NCBI GenBank assembly: GCA_013215215.1
Contig: JABSOU010000029.1
Span: 1-48,103, forward strand
Direction of reading: 5' to 3'
From: Cognatishimia sp.
GTDB taxonomy: Bacteria; Pseudomonadota; Alphaproteobacteria; Rhodobacterales; Rhodobacteraceae
Length of the DNA: 48,103 nucleotides
The position numbers and the translations under genes were made by a program. Shown here one piece after another: positions 17,336 to 25,728 of the stretch (positions within the stretch are counted from its first letter, which is position 1; the number at the start of each line of letters is the position of its first letter). The notes under the pieces are model-generated. The model made no database searches, was not told where the DNA came from, and saw only the letters and a program-made list of their open reading frames with translations.

Positions 17336-18387
17336 GACTTGATCATTCCCCAGTCAAATGGTTCTCCGAGCGTAAGGTCACGGGCGGCTGGTTTTCCGAG
17401 GATGTCATCCAGATGTTTTGGCGCGAGGCCGTTGCCCGGGCGGATCGAGCGGACGTGGTCTTCGGTAAGAGTTTCGCCAGCTTTCACGTCGGCCACGACA
17501 TAAAGCGAGCGGCGGAATTGCGCGTTTGCGCCACCGACCCCTTTGCGGTCAGTGGCTGCTGTACCAAGGGCGGCATGGGCCATGCGGCAGTCATCGACGA
17601 GCTGTTTGAACTCGTCGGGTTCCAGCGAAAAACTCGCGTCTGGGCCGCCATCCGCGCGGGCCAGAGTGATGTGTTTTTCGATGATGCACGCGCCGCGCGC
17701 GATAGAGGCAACGGCGACCGCAGACCCAAGGGTGTGGTCAGACAAGCCAATCGGCACGCCAAAGGTATTGGCCAGCATCTCGATTGTTTGCAGGCGCATG
17801 TCTTCGGGTTTGGCAGGGTACGCCGATATACAGTGGAGCAGGGCAAAACCCGCTTCGGTGCCACGCGCCGCCGCACAAGCCTCTTCGATTTCGGCGAGGT
17901 TCGCGATGCCGGTGGACATGATCATCGGTTTGTTCTTCGCGGCAACCCGGCGAATGAGCGGGGTGTCGACCAGCTCAAACGAAGCAATCTTATAGGCCGG
18001 GGCGTTCAGACCTTCGAGGAACTCAACGGCGGTCGGATCAAAGGGGGACGAAAAACAGTGCAGCCCGTGGTCTTCGGCACGTTTGAACAGAGCCTCGTGC
18101 CAATCCCAAGGCGTCGAGGCCTCTTGATACAGCTCATGCAGGCTGCGCCCGTCCCATGTGCCGCCTTGGATGTGAAATTCCGGGCGATCCACGTCGATTG
18201 TGATCGTGTCTGCGGTATAGGTCTGAAGCTTCACCGCGTCCGCGCCGGATGCGGCAGCGGCATCGACAAGCGCCAGCGCGCGGTCAAGCTCTCCGTTATG
18301 GTTCCCAGAGAGTTCGGCAATGATATAGGGTGAATGATCGGGGCCGATGGGGCGGTTTTTGATCTGGAAGGTCTGTGTCATGGTCAT
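17332..18387 (-). CDS. pseI: Pseudaminic acid synthase
   Basis: A 351-residue NeuB-family enzyme that condenses 2,4-diacetamido-2,4,6-trideoxy-L-altrose with phosphoenolpyruvate to give pseudaminic acid. The barrel shows 'SPYIIAELSGNHNGELDRAL', 'GADAVKLQTYTADTIT', 'FSSPFDPTAVEFLEGLNAPAYKIASFEL', 'IMSTGIANLAEIEEA' and 'VPIGLSDHTLGSAVAVASIARGACIIEKHITL'. The C-terminal 60 residues form the antifreeze-like (SAF) domain ('RSLYVVADVKAGETLTEDHVRSIRPGNGL'). 'HIQGGTWDGRSLHELYQEA' favours pseudaminic over sialic acid. The start overlaps the pseG-pseH stop by 4 bp. Confidence 0.93.
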   Translation of the reverse strand: MTMTQTFQIKNRPIGPDHSPYIIAELSGNHNGELDRALALVDAAAASGADAVKLQTYTADTITIDVDRPEFHIQGGTWDGRSLHELYQEASTPWDWHEALFKRAEDHGLHCFSSPFDPTAVEFLEGLNAPAYKIASFELVDTPLIRRVAAKNKPMIMSTGIANLAEIEEACAAARGTEAGFALLHCISAYPAKPEDMRLQTIEMLANTFGVPIGLSDHTLGSAVAVASIARGACIIEKHITLARADGGPDASFSLEPDEFKQLVDDCRMAHAALGTAATDRKGVGGANAQFRRSLYVVADVKAGETLTEDHVRSIRPGNGLAPKHLDDILGKPAARDLTLGEPFDWGMIKS

Positions 18388-19913
18388 TCCCCGGTTCCCA
18401 ATCGTTCATGCAGGGTTGCAGCATCTAGCCGCAAGTGCAGCTCGCGTGCAGGTTTATCGGATTTCAGGCGGAATCCAAGCGCTTCGTGTATGGCGCGTGA
18501 ACGCGGGTTGGCCGCAAGGACGGTCGCCTCGACCTCGGTGAAACCGGGTGTCTCATTGAGGCGACGCAGGAAATGTACCAGCATCCGGCGGCCTGCGCCC
18601 TTGGGGGCAGGGGAAGCGCCGATGTAATATCCCCAGACCCAGCTGCCGTCTTCCTGACGTTTTGCGTTGGTGAGGCCGAGGTCTGTGCCGTCCTCACGAT
18701 AGATGCACCAGAGGTGGTTTTCCGGGTCAGTGAGCACCTTCTCCAGATAGGCCACGTGGTTTTCCAAGATGAGGGGTTCACTGTTCAGGCTTGCCTCGCG
18801 AATGTGGTCCTGATTGCGCCAGTCAAAGATGAGTTTCGCGTCATCTAGTGTGACAGGCCGCAGGCTGCCGCTCATCGCGGAAATCACCCGAGCAGCACCG
18901 TTGCCGTCACAGAGATCAGCGGCGTTTTGGGAGAAGGCTTGATAGTCGGCCATGAGGGTTTTGAGCGCACTCGCGATCTGTGTCGGATTTTGCAAGGCCG
19001 AGACATCAAGGCCGATGGCTGCGCCCGTGTTGGCAATGGCCTGCACACCCGGCTGCTGGTTTTCCGCAAGCGCGACGTTGACCGCTGGCAGACCAAGGCA
19101 GCAGCGTTCCCAAGCTGAAACACCTCCGGCGCCGATAGCGAGGTCGGCTGCTTGAAGGCGCTCGGCCATGTCGGTGGCGTCCAAGGTCAGTGACCAGTTC
19201 GGGACGTTGGCAACAAGGGCTTCGATCTGGGGAACCGAAGGGCTTTGGCTGCCCATGACCACCTCCGCTTTCAGGTCAGGCAGATCGCGCATCGCAGCGA
19301 GGGCAGCTGCGCCGAAACCTAAATTGTCCACCATTCCGGGCAGGATCAGAACACTTTTGACCTCACCGGTTCGGCGTTTCAGAGCATCGGATCTTAACGC
19401 GCGAAACTCGGGTCGGAGCAGCGCATGCACGGGGCCTTTCAGCATCGCCATATGCGGCTGCGAGATCGGTGTGTCCGGGAAAGCCGCTGGATTAAGAAGC
19501 AAATCCGCAAACAGGGGTTCGCGGTCGAGGTCATCAAGCGCGAGAATTCTGAGACCAGGCAGGGCGGCACGCACGGCCTTTACCCAAGCACCGCCGAGGC
19601 CATAGTGGTCAAGGATGATCCAATCAGGCGAGACGTCCTGAAGAGCAGCAATGGTCTGTTCCGCATCCTGCGCGACACGCATTGGGCGCCAGCTCTCAAT
19701 GTTTCCTCCCGGCGACGGAAGGTCCTTTACCGAAAGCCAAGATACGTCAAACCCGGACTTGGCAATCCTATCCCCAATATGCCCGTCAACCTCAGCACAG
19801 ACAAACTGGACCTCATGCCCCGCGTCCCGGGCCGCCATGGCGAGGGATAAGCAGCGCATCACATGCCCGCCACCGACCTGAGTGCCAGAGTCCGAGCGTA
19901 TCGCGATGCGCAT
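18384..19913 (-). CDS. Fused PseG sugar-nucleotide hydrolase and PseH N-acetyltransferase
   Basis: A 509-residue two-domain enzyme. Residues 1-345 are PseG, which removes UDP from the UDP-sugar: 'GGGHVMRCLSLA' contains H17, at the position of the catalytic His of Campylobacter PseG, and 'AIGAGGVSAWERCCLGLPAVNVALAENQ' is the glycosyltransferase-B-like UDP site. Residues 350-509 are a GNAT acetyltransferase of the PseH type ('LRPVTLDDAKLIFDWRNQ', 'GYYIGASPAPKGAGRRM', 'NPRSRAIHEALGF'). PseH acts one step before PseG, so the fusion joins consecutive steps, although the domain order is reversed relative to the pathway. TAATG overlap with pseF. Confidence 0.9.
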   Translation of the reverse strand: MRIAIRSDSGTQVGGGHVMRCLSLAMAARDAGHEVQFVCAEVDGHIGDRIAKSGFDVSWLSVKDLPSPGGNIESWRPMRVAQDAEQTIAALQDVSPDWIILDHYGLGGAWVKAVRAALPGLRILALDDLDREPLFADLLLNPAAFPDTPISQPHMAMLKGPVHALLRPEFRALRSDALKRRTGEVKSVLILPGMVDNLGFGAAALAAMRDLPDLKAEVVMGSQSPSVPQIEALVANVPNWSLTLDATDMAERLQAADLAIGAGGVSAWERCCLGLPAVNVALAENQQPGVQAIANTGAAIGLDVSALQNPTQIASALKTLMADYQAFSQNAADLCDGNGAARVISAMSGSLRPVTLDDAKLIFDWRNQDHIREASLNSEPLILENHVAYLEKVLTDPENHLWCIYREDGTDLGLTNAKRQEDGSWVWGYYIGASPAPKGAGRRMLVHFLRRLNETPGFTEVEATVLAANPRSRAIHEALGFRLKSDKPARELHLRLDAATLHERLGTGE

Positions 19914-20599
19914 TAGGTCTGCGCCTGCATGTAAGACATGAGGAATTCGGCCCGTTTCCAGTCCTCTTCGGTGTCAATGTCCACAGCACGCAGGGCGGGG
20001 ACTTCGACTCCGGCCGTGCCATCCCAAACCACCGCCTCTGGATCGAGCCATGTATGTGCCTTGGCCCAATAGAACTGGCCAACATCAAAATAATCCGACT
20101 CCAGATCCTGCGAACGCATCGGCATTTTGTCAGGATGGCGAGGTACAAGCGCATCGCCTTTGCGATGATAGGCCCGCGCTATGGGTGTTGGATATTCCGA
20201 CACCGTCATCGACCAGGTCGCGCCACCGGCCAATAAATCATACCCCGTTTGCAGATCCTCGGAGCTCACAAACAACGCGGTCGCATAGATACAACAAACG
20301 GGAACATCGGGCCCCAGACCCAAACGCTCCACCGCATCGCGCACCACGTCCGTGGTGCCGGTGTAATCATCAGACAGAGAAGCATCCCGCAGGAACGGCG
20401 TCTCGGCCCCATAGAGATTGGCGCAGTAAGCGATCTCCTGATCGTCCGTAGACACAACCACTTTAGCAAACTGCCCCGAGGCCAGCGCCACCTCAATCGG
20501 CCATGCAATCGCTGGCTTGCCCGCAAAGTCGCGAATGTTCTTGCGGGGGATGCGTTTGGACCCACCACGCGCGGGAATGATTGCGACTGCTTCTACCAT
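19913..20599 (-). CDS. pseF: Pseudaminic acid cytidylyltransferase
   Basis: A 228-residue CMP-sugar synthetase that activates pseudaminic acid with CTP. The start is at 'MVEAVAIIPARGGSKRIPRKNI', which contains the P-loop-like nucleotide signature at residues 8-19 and follows GGTCAGG. Longer frames upstream would run into the preceding phosphatase gene. Other marks are 'KVVVSTDDQEIA', 'DYTGTTDVVRDAVE' and 'YFDVGQFYWA', the last typical of PseF. It lies 7 bp after the phosphatase gene and overlaps the pseG-pseH fusion by one base. Confidence 0.92.
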   Translation of the reverse strand: MVEAVAIIPARGGSKRIPRKNIRDFAGKPAIAWPIEVALASGQFAKVVVSTDDQEIAYCANLYGAETPFLRDASLSDDYTGTTDVVRDAVERLGLGPDVPVCCIYATALFVSSEDLQTGYDLLAGGATWSMTVSEYPTPIARAYHRKGDALVPRHPDKMPMRSQDLESDYFDVGQFYWAKAHTWLDPEAVVWDGTAGVEVPALRAVDIDTEEDWKRAEFLMSYMQAQT

Positions 20600-20606
20600 C
20601 CTGACC

Positions 20607-21305
20607 TCAGAGTTTTGTCCGCGCCCAGAACCCAAGCGCATCAAATTCAGCGCGGGCCACCAGCGGGTCGTATTCCGTCTGCACCCATTCTTTGAAAGAA
20701 ATCGGGCTTTGTGCAACCCGGCGGGCGTACATGTCGATGACGTAATCCAGAATACCTGTTTTTGAGACCTTGAGATGCACAAACCTGAGCGAGAGCATCT
20801 TCTTTGCCTCTTCAACCGGTTTGCTGAGGATATGCAGGTAGTAGATCGCAGAGACGAGCCCAGTGCGATCTGCGCCAGACTTACAGTGCATCAGGGTTGG
20901 TTCACTCAAGCCTTCCAGCACGTCCATCACATGCTCAAGCACGTCGACCGTTGGCACAGCGCGGGCGCTCATTGGAATGTCGATCAACTCCATCCCCAGT
21001 TTTTCGCAGCTTTCGACTTCGAAATAGTAGTGCGAATGATGCGTCTTGCCTCGCAGGTTGAGGACGGTTTTGATCCCAAGGTCACGGTAGGCTTCAAAGC
21101 GCTCGTGATTTGGGTGGTTTGAGCGATAGATGCCCGGCGCGATTTCGGCGAAATTGTGCCAGCGATAGCGCAGAATACCGTGATCCACCCAATCCTGATA
21201 ATAGAGCGATTTCTTGCGTTCCGCCGGATCGACAATGTCATGGGAATAGCGCGCGCGGCTTTTGCGCTGCATATCCTTCAGCTTTTCTCTCAGAGAGCCT
21301 GACAT
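20607..21305 (-). CDS. Dual-specificity (tyrosine) phosphatase-like protein
   Basis: A 232-residue protein with start 'MSGSLREKLKDMQ' (AAAGGA 7 bases upstream). The phosphatase P-loop CX5R is intact: 'LMHCKSGADRTGL', C141 and R147. Family features 'APGIYRSNHPNHERFEAYRDLGIKTVLNLRG' and the DSP-like helix 'YYLHILSKPVEEAKKML' are clear. It is the first gene of the minus-strand glycan operon. No known step of CMP-pseudaminic acid synthesis needs such an enzyme, so it may control a tyrosine kinase of polysaccharide export, or act on a lipid or sugar phosphate. A lone N-terminal basic stretch has no signal peptide. Confidence 0.85.
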   Translation of the reverse strand: MSGSLREKLKDMQRKSRARYSHDIVDPAERKKSLYYQDWVDHGILRYRWHNFAEIAPGIYRSNHPNHERFEAYRDLGIKTVLNLRGKTHHSHYYFEVESCEKLGMELIDIPMSARAVPTVDVLEHVMDVLEGLSEPTLMHCKSGADRTGLVSAIYYLHILSKPVEEAKKMLSLRFVHLKVSKTGILDYVIDMYARRVAQSPISFKEWVQTEYDPLVARAEFDALGFWARTKL

Positions 21306-21503
21306 GGCAGATCCTTTTACCGCTTTGATTGCGTGAACTGTCCTATAGGCAAAATCCCTTGCGGCAACCACCGTAAACTGTGCTTTGTCGCGCTTTGCGT
21401 CACCGCTGTAACGATTTGAGATGCCTGTTCTAGACTTCGCAAAGCCCTCAGCGTATCTACAGCAAAGAAACAGGCCGCCGGCCTAGCAATATTTGAGGCT
21501 TCT

Positions 21504-22502
21504 GTGCTCCAAGACTCCACCATCCTGATCACCGGCGGTACCGGCTCTTTTGGGTCCCGCTTTATTCCAATGACCTTGGAAAAATACAAACCTCGCCGGA
21601 TCATCATCTATTCCCGCGATGAGATGAAGCAATGGGAGATGGCGAAGGTCTATGGTGACAATCCAGCCGTTCGGTTCTTTATCGGTGACGTGCGCGATCG
21701 CGAGCGTCTCTATCGTGCGATGGATGGGGTGGATTATGTCGTCCATGCGGCTGCCACCAAGATCGTGCCGACTGCGGAATATAACCCGTTTGAATGTGTG
21801 AAAACCAATATCAATGGCGCGATGAATGTGATCGACGCTTGCATTGATAAAGGTGTGAAACGCTGCGTAGCGCTGTCCACCGACAAAGCCTCAAGCCCGG
21901 TGAACCTCTATGGGGCAACGAAGCTCGCGTCTGACAAGATGTTTGTGTCGGGCAATTCCTATGCCGGCTCCAAAGACTGCCGTTTCGCGGTTGTGCGTTA
22001 TGGCAATGTCATGGGCTCTCGCGGCTCTGTCATTCCGTTCTTTATGTCGCTGCCCGATGGCTCGGAGCTGCCGATCACCGATCCACGCATGACTCGTTTT
22101 ATGATCACGCTAGAGCAAGGCGTAGATCTGGTCTGGAAGGCCTTTGAGGACATGGTCGGCGGTGAGATCTATGTGAAAAAGATCCCATCCATGGTGATCG
22201 GAGATATTGCGGACGCGGTCCGTCCAGGCGCGACCCAGAAGGTCATCGGCATCCGCCCAGGCGAAAAGCTGCACGAACAGATGATCGGCGAAGAAGATGC
22301 GGCGCATACCTATGAGTATAACGACTATTACAAGATCATCCCAGCGATCCATAACTGGTCGAGCGATCCGGTGCGGATCAAGAACGGTAAGAAAGTGCCG
22401 GATGGCTTCAACTATTCCTCGGATAACAACAAGGAATGGATGAACCCTGAGGAACTAAAGGGCTGGATCGAAGCCAACGCGGCCAAGATCGGTAAGTTCT
22501 GA
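21504..22502 (+). CDS. pseB: UDP-N-acetylglucosamine 4,6-dehydratase (inverting)
   Basis: A 332-residue short-chain dehydrogenase that performs the first step of pseudaminic acid synthesis. The start is a GTG after TTGAGG. The dinucleotide loop is 'ILITGGTGSFGSRF'. The catalytic elements are 'ALSTDKASSPVNLYGATKLASDK', with the T-D-K and Y...K residues of this family. 'DPRMTRFMITLEQGVDLV' and 'RPGEKLHEQMIGEEDA' are typical of PseB. It is divergent from the rest of the pathway, with a 198-bp gap that must contain both promoters. Its stop overlaps pseC (TGATG). Confidence 0.94.
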   Translation: MLQDSTILITGGTGSFGSRFIPMTLEKYKPRRIIIYSRDEMKQWEMAKVYGDNPAVRFFIGDVRDRERLYRAMDGVDYVVHAAATKIVPTAEYNPFECVKTNINGAMNVIDACIDKGVKRCVALSTDKASSPVNLYGATKLASDKMFVSGNSYAGSKDCRFAVVRYGNVMGSRGSVIPFFMSLPDGSELPITDPRMTRFMITLEQGVDLVWKAFEDMVGGEIYVKKIPSMVIGDIADAVRPGATQKVIGIRPGEKLHEQMIGEEDAAHTYEYNDYYKIIPAIHNWSSDPVRIKNGKKVPDGFNYSSDNNKEWMNPEELKGWIEANAAKIGKF

Positions 22503-23641
22503 TGATCCCTTACGGTCGGCAGGATATTTCCGACAAGGACATCGCTGCCGTCCTTGAGGTGCTGCAATCTGATTTTCTGACGCAGGGCCCGGCAGTGCCT
22601 CGGTTTGAAGCCGCGGCGAAAGCGCAGTGCAATGCCGAGTATGCTATCGCAGTGAACTCTGCGACCTCGGCGCTGCATATTGCGTGCATGGCGCTGGATT
22701 TGGGGTCGGGTGATATTCTCTGGACGGTGCCGAATACCTTTGTGGCCTCAGCAAATGTCGGCATCTATTGCGGCGCCGAGGTGGATTTCGTGGACATTGA
22801 TCCCGATACCTACTGCATGTCGGTCGCAGCTTTGGAAGAAAAGCTCAAGCAGGCCGAAACCACTGGCAAGCTGCCCAAGATTTTGATCCCGGTGCATTTT
22901 GCCGGTCAAAGCTGCGATATGCGCGCGATTGCAGCGCTCGCGGCGAAATACGACATCCGGATCATTGAGGACGCGAGCCACGCGATTGGCGCACGCTATC
23001 TAGACCAACCGGTTGGAGACTGCGCCTATAGCGATATCTGCGTGTTCAGCTTCCACCCAGTCAAGATCATTACGACGGCCGAGGGCGGCTTGGCGACGAC
23101 TAACGACCCTAAACTCGCTTCACGCATGGAACTGCACCGTTCGCACGGCGTGACCCGCGACCCGAACCTGATGGATCAGGCGTCCGAGGGTGGCTGGTAC
23201 TATCAAATGGTCGATCTCGGCTACAATTACCGCATGACCGAGATGCAGGCGGCTTTGGGCGTGACCCAGTTCGAGCGTCTTGAGCGTTTTGTGTCCCGCC
23301 GGAATGAGCTGGCGAAACTCTACGACCAAAAACTCGCAGATCTGCCGGTGACCTGCCCGGTTCAAAACCCCGATTGCCTGTCAGCGTTTCACCTCTATCC
23401 GATCCTCGTGCACAATCGCGCCGAGGTTTTCGCCCGACTGCGTGAAAACGGCATCGGGGTGAATGTGCACTACATCCCAGTCCACACCCAACCTTTCTGG
23501 CGTGCGCGCGGCTTTGACTTAGGTGACTTCCCACAGGCAGAAGCATATTACGACCGTGCGATCTCGATCCCCTTGTATTTCGGGCTGACCGAAGAGGCGC
23601 AGGATACGGTGGTGCGAGAGATCACAAAAGCGGTTTCCTGA
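22502..23641 (+). CDS. pseC: UDP-4-amino-4,6-dideoxy-N-acetyl-altrosamine transaminase
   Basis: A 379-residue PLP-dependent sugar aminotransferase, the second pathway step. Motifs are 'VNSATSALHIACMALDLGSGD' (phosphate site), 'IIEDASHAIGARY' and 'FSFHPVKIITTAEGGLATTND', with the Schiff-base Lys in 'HPVKII'. 'YNYRMTEMQAALGVTQF' and 'INVHYIPVHTQPFWRARGF'-like residues near the end fit PseC. It is coupled to pseB by a one-base overlap. Soon after its stop the sequence becomes mobile-element debris, so the plus-strand operon probably ends here. Confidence 0.94.
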   Translation: MIPYGRQDISDKDIAAVLEVLQSDFLTQGPAVPRFEAAAKAQCNAEYAIAVNSATSALHIACMALDLGSGDILWTVPNTFVASANVGIYCGAEVDFVDIDPDTYCMSVAALEEKLKQAETTGKLPKILIPVHFAGQSCDMRAIAALAAKYDIRIIEDASHAIGARYLDQPVGDCAYSDICVFSFHPVKIITTAEGGLATTNDPKLASRMELHRSHGVTRDPNLMDQASEGGWYYQMVDLGYNYRMTEMQAALGVTQFERLERFVSRRNELAKLYDQKLADLPVTCPVQNPDCLSAFHLYPILVHNRAEVFARLRENGIGVNVHYIPVHTQPFWRARGFDLGDFPQAEAYYDRAISIPLYFGLTEEAQDTVVREITKAVS

Positions 23642-23696
23642 CTCGCCAAAGATTAACATAACAATGATTACGCGCAGTTTCGCTCACAGTCGCGGT

Positions 23697-24092
23697 TCAA
23701 GTATCGCTCACAGTCTTCTCAAACAGATGCCGCAGTTTGCTTTCCCCAAAGCGCCCGTGTCGGTTCTTGGAAAAGGACGAATGGTTAGGTACTGGGTCGG
23801 ACAGGTCGAGGCGGCAAAACCAACGATAGGCAAGGTTCAGATGCACCTCTTCGCACAGGCGACGTTCTGATCGAATACCGAAGCAATAGCCGACCAACAG
23901 CATCCGGTTCAGCAATTCAGGGTCGATGGATGGGCGGCCTGTGTGACTGTAAAAGTCCGCTAAATATTGGCGGACGTCATCCAGGTCGATAAATCTATCA
24001 ATCGAACGTAGCAGATGATCCTGAGGAACATGATCTTCCAAGGAAAACTCATAAAACTGCGCTGCCTGTGCTTCCTGCTTCGGTCCCATCAT
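23697..24092 (-). pseudogene. IS1182-type transposase, N-terminal remnant
   Basis: Only about the first quarter of a transposase of the IS1182 kind remains: 'MMGPKQEAQAAQFYEFSLEDHVPQDHLLRSIDRFIDL', 'RPSIDPELLNRMLLVGYCFGIRSERRLCEEVHLNLAYRWF' cited in part, and 'NHSSFSKNRHGRF'. The catalytic DDE part is gone. The reading frame ends in foreign sequence at about 23715, where a 12-bp direct repeat TCGCTCACAGTC (23680-23691 and 23704-23715) marks the break. Upstream, up to about 24175, the sequence CTGTTGAAAAACTC and its context looks like the element end. Confidence 0.75.
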
Positions 24093-24175
24093 CGCCAAAT
24101 CCCTCAGCCAATAAGGAGATTGAAACAGTGATGGTCCCTGCAATCAAGAAAGAGTTTTTCAACAGAATTAGCCCT

Positions 24176-24893
24176 CAAGGCCGAAATTTCATATACACCT
24201 AATAGTGACGAACCATGTAATCCCGCCTAAGAACGCTGCATTTAGCGCCGAATAGAGCGACGCGGTAGTCGAAGGAAGCACAATTTCCCAAAAGCCTAAG
24301 TCGGACCCCTGTCACAATTGGCGACAAAGCTTTCTAGACATTTGGCTTTATCACGATACAGCAGATGTACAGCAGTTCGATATTCTTGACTGATATCTGT
24401 ATGACCCTTTGATCACCGTAGGATAATAGATCTCACCTCAAGCAGTGCTCGAAAACTACTGCTTCTTTAGAGATAACCATCGGAGCAAAAAACAAAGGGA
24501 TGCAACAACAACGAGCACCAATTTACGAGAATGAAAGCACTGCGGACGATCACCAAGTTAAGCTGTATGCACACCAGTTTCCAGATAAAGGGCCCATTCA
24601 ACTGAATATTCCAAATTAGGGCACATAGGTGTTAACATCCTCAAAGTCCGCAGCTGCCCGTTTCGTCGCAAAACCCACATCTGGTACCAACTCTAAGGCC
24701 ATAGAAAAAGAGCCTCTGAATATACATGTGACTTGCCAAGCAATGAGGTTCAAAACGTGTTTACAAAAACGAATTTCACGCCGGAATTGGTAAACTTAAG
24801 GACAACTTGTTGGGCTAGAAACCGGATTAGACGGCCATGATCGGACCTAAAGAGGTTTCTCACTAAAGTTCTGACGCAACCCTAGTGTCAACC
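24176..24893. other. Gene-poor AT-rich stretch
   Basis: About 700 bases between the IS1182 remnant and the IS66 element with no frame that I can assign to a protein on either strand, many stops, and no convincing RNA gene or array. It is probably decayed sequence; short fragments of lost genes cannot be excluded. Confidence 0.5.
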
Positions 24894-24974
24894 GTAAGCG
24901 CTTCGTAGACCCCATGGTATCGCGGATTTCCCTGATGTGAGATTCTGATCTTCAACTGATTTGGAGTTTTTGGA

Positions 24975-25310
24975 ATGCTTGATGAGGGAAGTGGTTTGCT
25001 GCGACGGACAGCAGCAGAACGCGCGGCGATTGTTGCGGAGACGTATGAGCCGGGCGCGACGGTTGCAGGTGTTGCACGGCGACATGGTATTGTTCCATCG
25101 CAGTTATCGGGCTGGCGCACGGCAGCAAAGCGTAAGGCGGAGCGCGGTAATAGTTCTGGTCCTGCTTTTGCTGAGCTTTCAGTTCTGGCGGATGTTCCCG
25201 CGCCGTTTGATGGTATTGAGATCTTGGCAGGCTCTGTATCTGTTCGCCTGCCAAAGAATACGACGCCCAAGCGGATTGCGGATATTGCAAAGCGGCTGGC
25301 GCAAGGCTGA
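24975..25310 (+). CDS. tnpA: IS66 TnpA-like protein
   Basis: The 111-residue first protein of IS66 elements, with a helix-turn-helix of the transposase 8 type: 'RTAAERAAIVAETYEPGATVAGVARRHGIVPSQLSGW'. The tail 'IEILAGSVSVRLPKNTTPKRIADIAKRL' is usual for this subgroup. TGATG overlap with tnpB shows translational coupling. It probably helps target or bind the element ends. Confidence 0.88.
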   Translation: MLDEGSGLLRRTAAERAAIVAETYEPGATVAGVARRHGIVPSQLSGWRTAAKRKAERGNSSGPAFAELSVLADVPAPFDGIEILAGSVSVRLPKNTTPKRIADIAKRLAQG

Positions 25311-25663
25311 TGATATATCCCAGTCAGGCGGTTCGGATTGTAATTGCCACGAAGCCTGTGGACTTCCGCAAGGGGCATGACGGGTTGGCTGCACTGGCCG
25401 AGCGCGAGCTCGGGCTTGATCCCCATTCTGGTGTGATTGTTGTGTTCCGCGCCAAACGCGGTGACCGCATCAAAGTGCTGCTCTGGGACGGGTCTGGCCT
25501 CGTGCTGTGTTACAAGCGTCTGGAACAGGGCAAGTTCGCATGGCCGAAGGTTCAAGATGGCATGATGCGGCTGAAGAAGGCACAATTTGAAGCGTTGTTT
25601 GAGGGTTTGGACTGGCGGCGTGTCATGGCGCGGCGGACCCGCAGGCCGGGTGCGGCAGAGTGA
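25310..25663 (+). CDS. tnpB: IS66 TnpB-like protein
   Basis: A 117-residue IS66 Orf2-type protein: 'VRIVIATKPVDFRKGHDGLAAL', 'GVIVVFRAKRGDRIKVLLWDGSGLVLCYKRLEQGKFAWP' in part, 'LFEGLDWRRV'. It is required for transposition of IS66 elements, although its activity is not defined. This is not the RNA-guided TnpB of IS200/IS605. Confidence 0.9.
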   Translation: MIYPSQAVRIVIATKPVDFRKGHDGLAALAERELGLDPHSGVIVVFRAKRGDRIKVLLWDGSGLVLCYKRLEQGKFAWPKVQDGMMRLKKAQFEALFEGLDWRRVMARRTRRPGAAE

Positions 25664-25728
25664 ATCGGCACACCATATTTGGGGCTAAAAGCCGTGCCAA
25701 CACAGGCCCGTTGTGGTAGGTATTGCCC

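Noticed and set aside
24176..24893. Possible CRISPR array or RNA gene in the gene-poor stretch
   Set aside because: No regularly spaced repeats and no clear tRNA or structured RNA were seen on reading both strands.
25310..25663. TnpB as an RNA-guided nuclease
   Set aside because: The IS66 TnpB is a different small protein without RuvC motifs; only the name is shared. No omega-RNA-like region is present.
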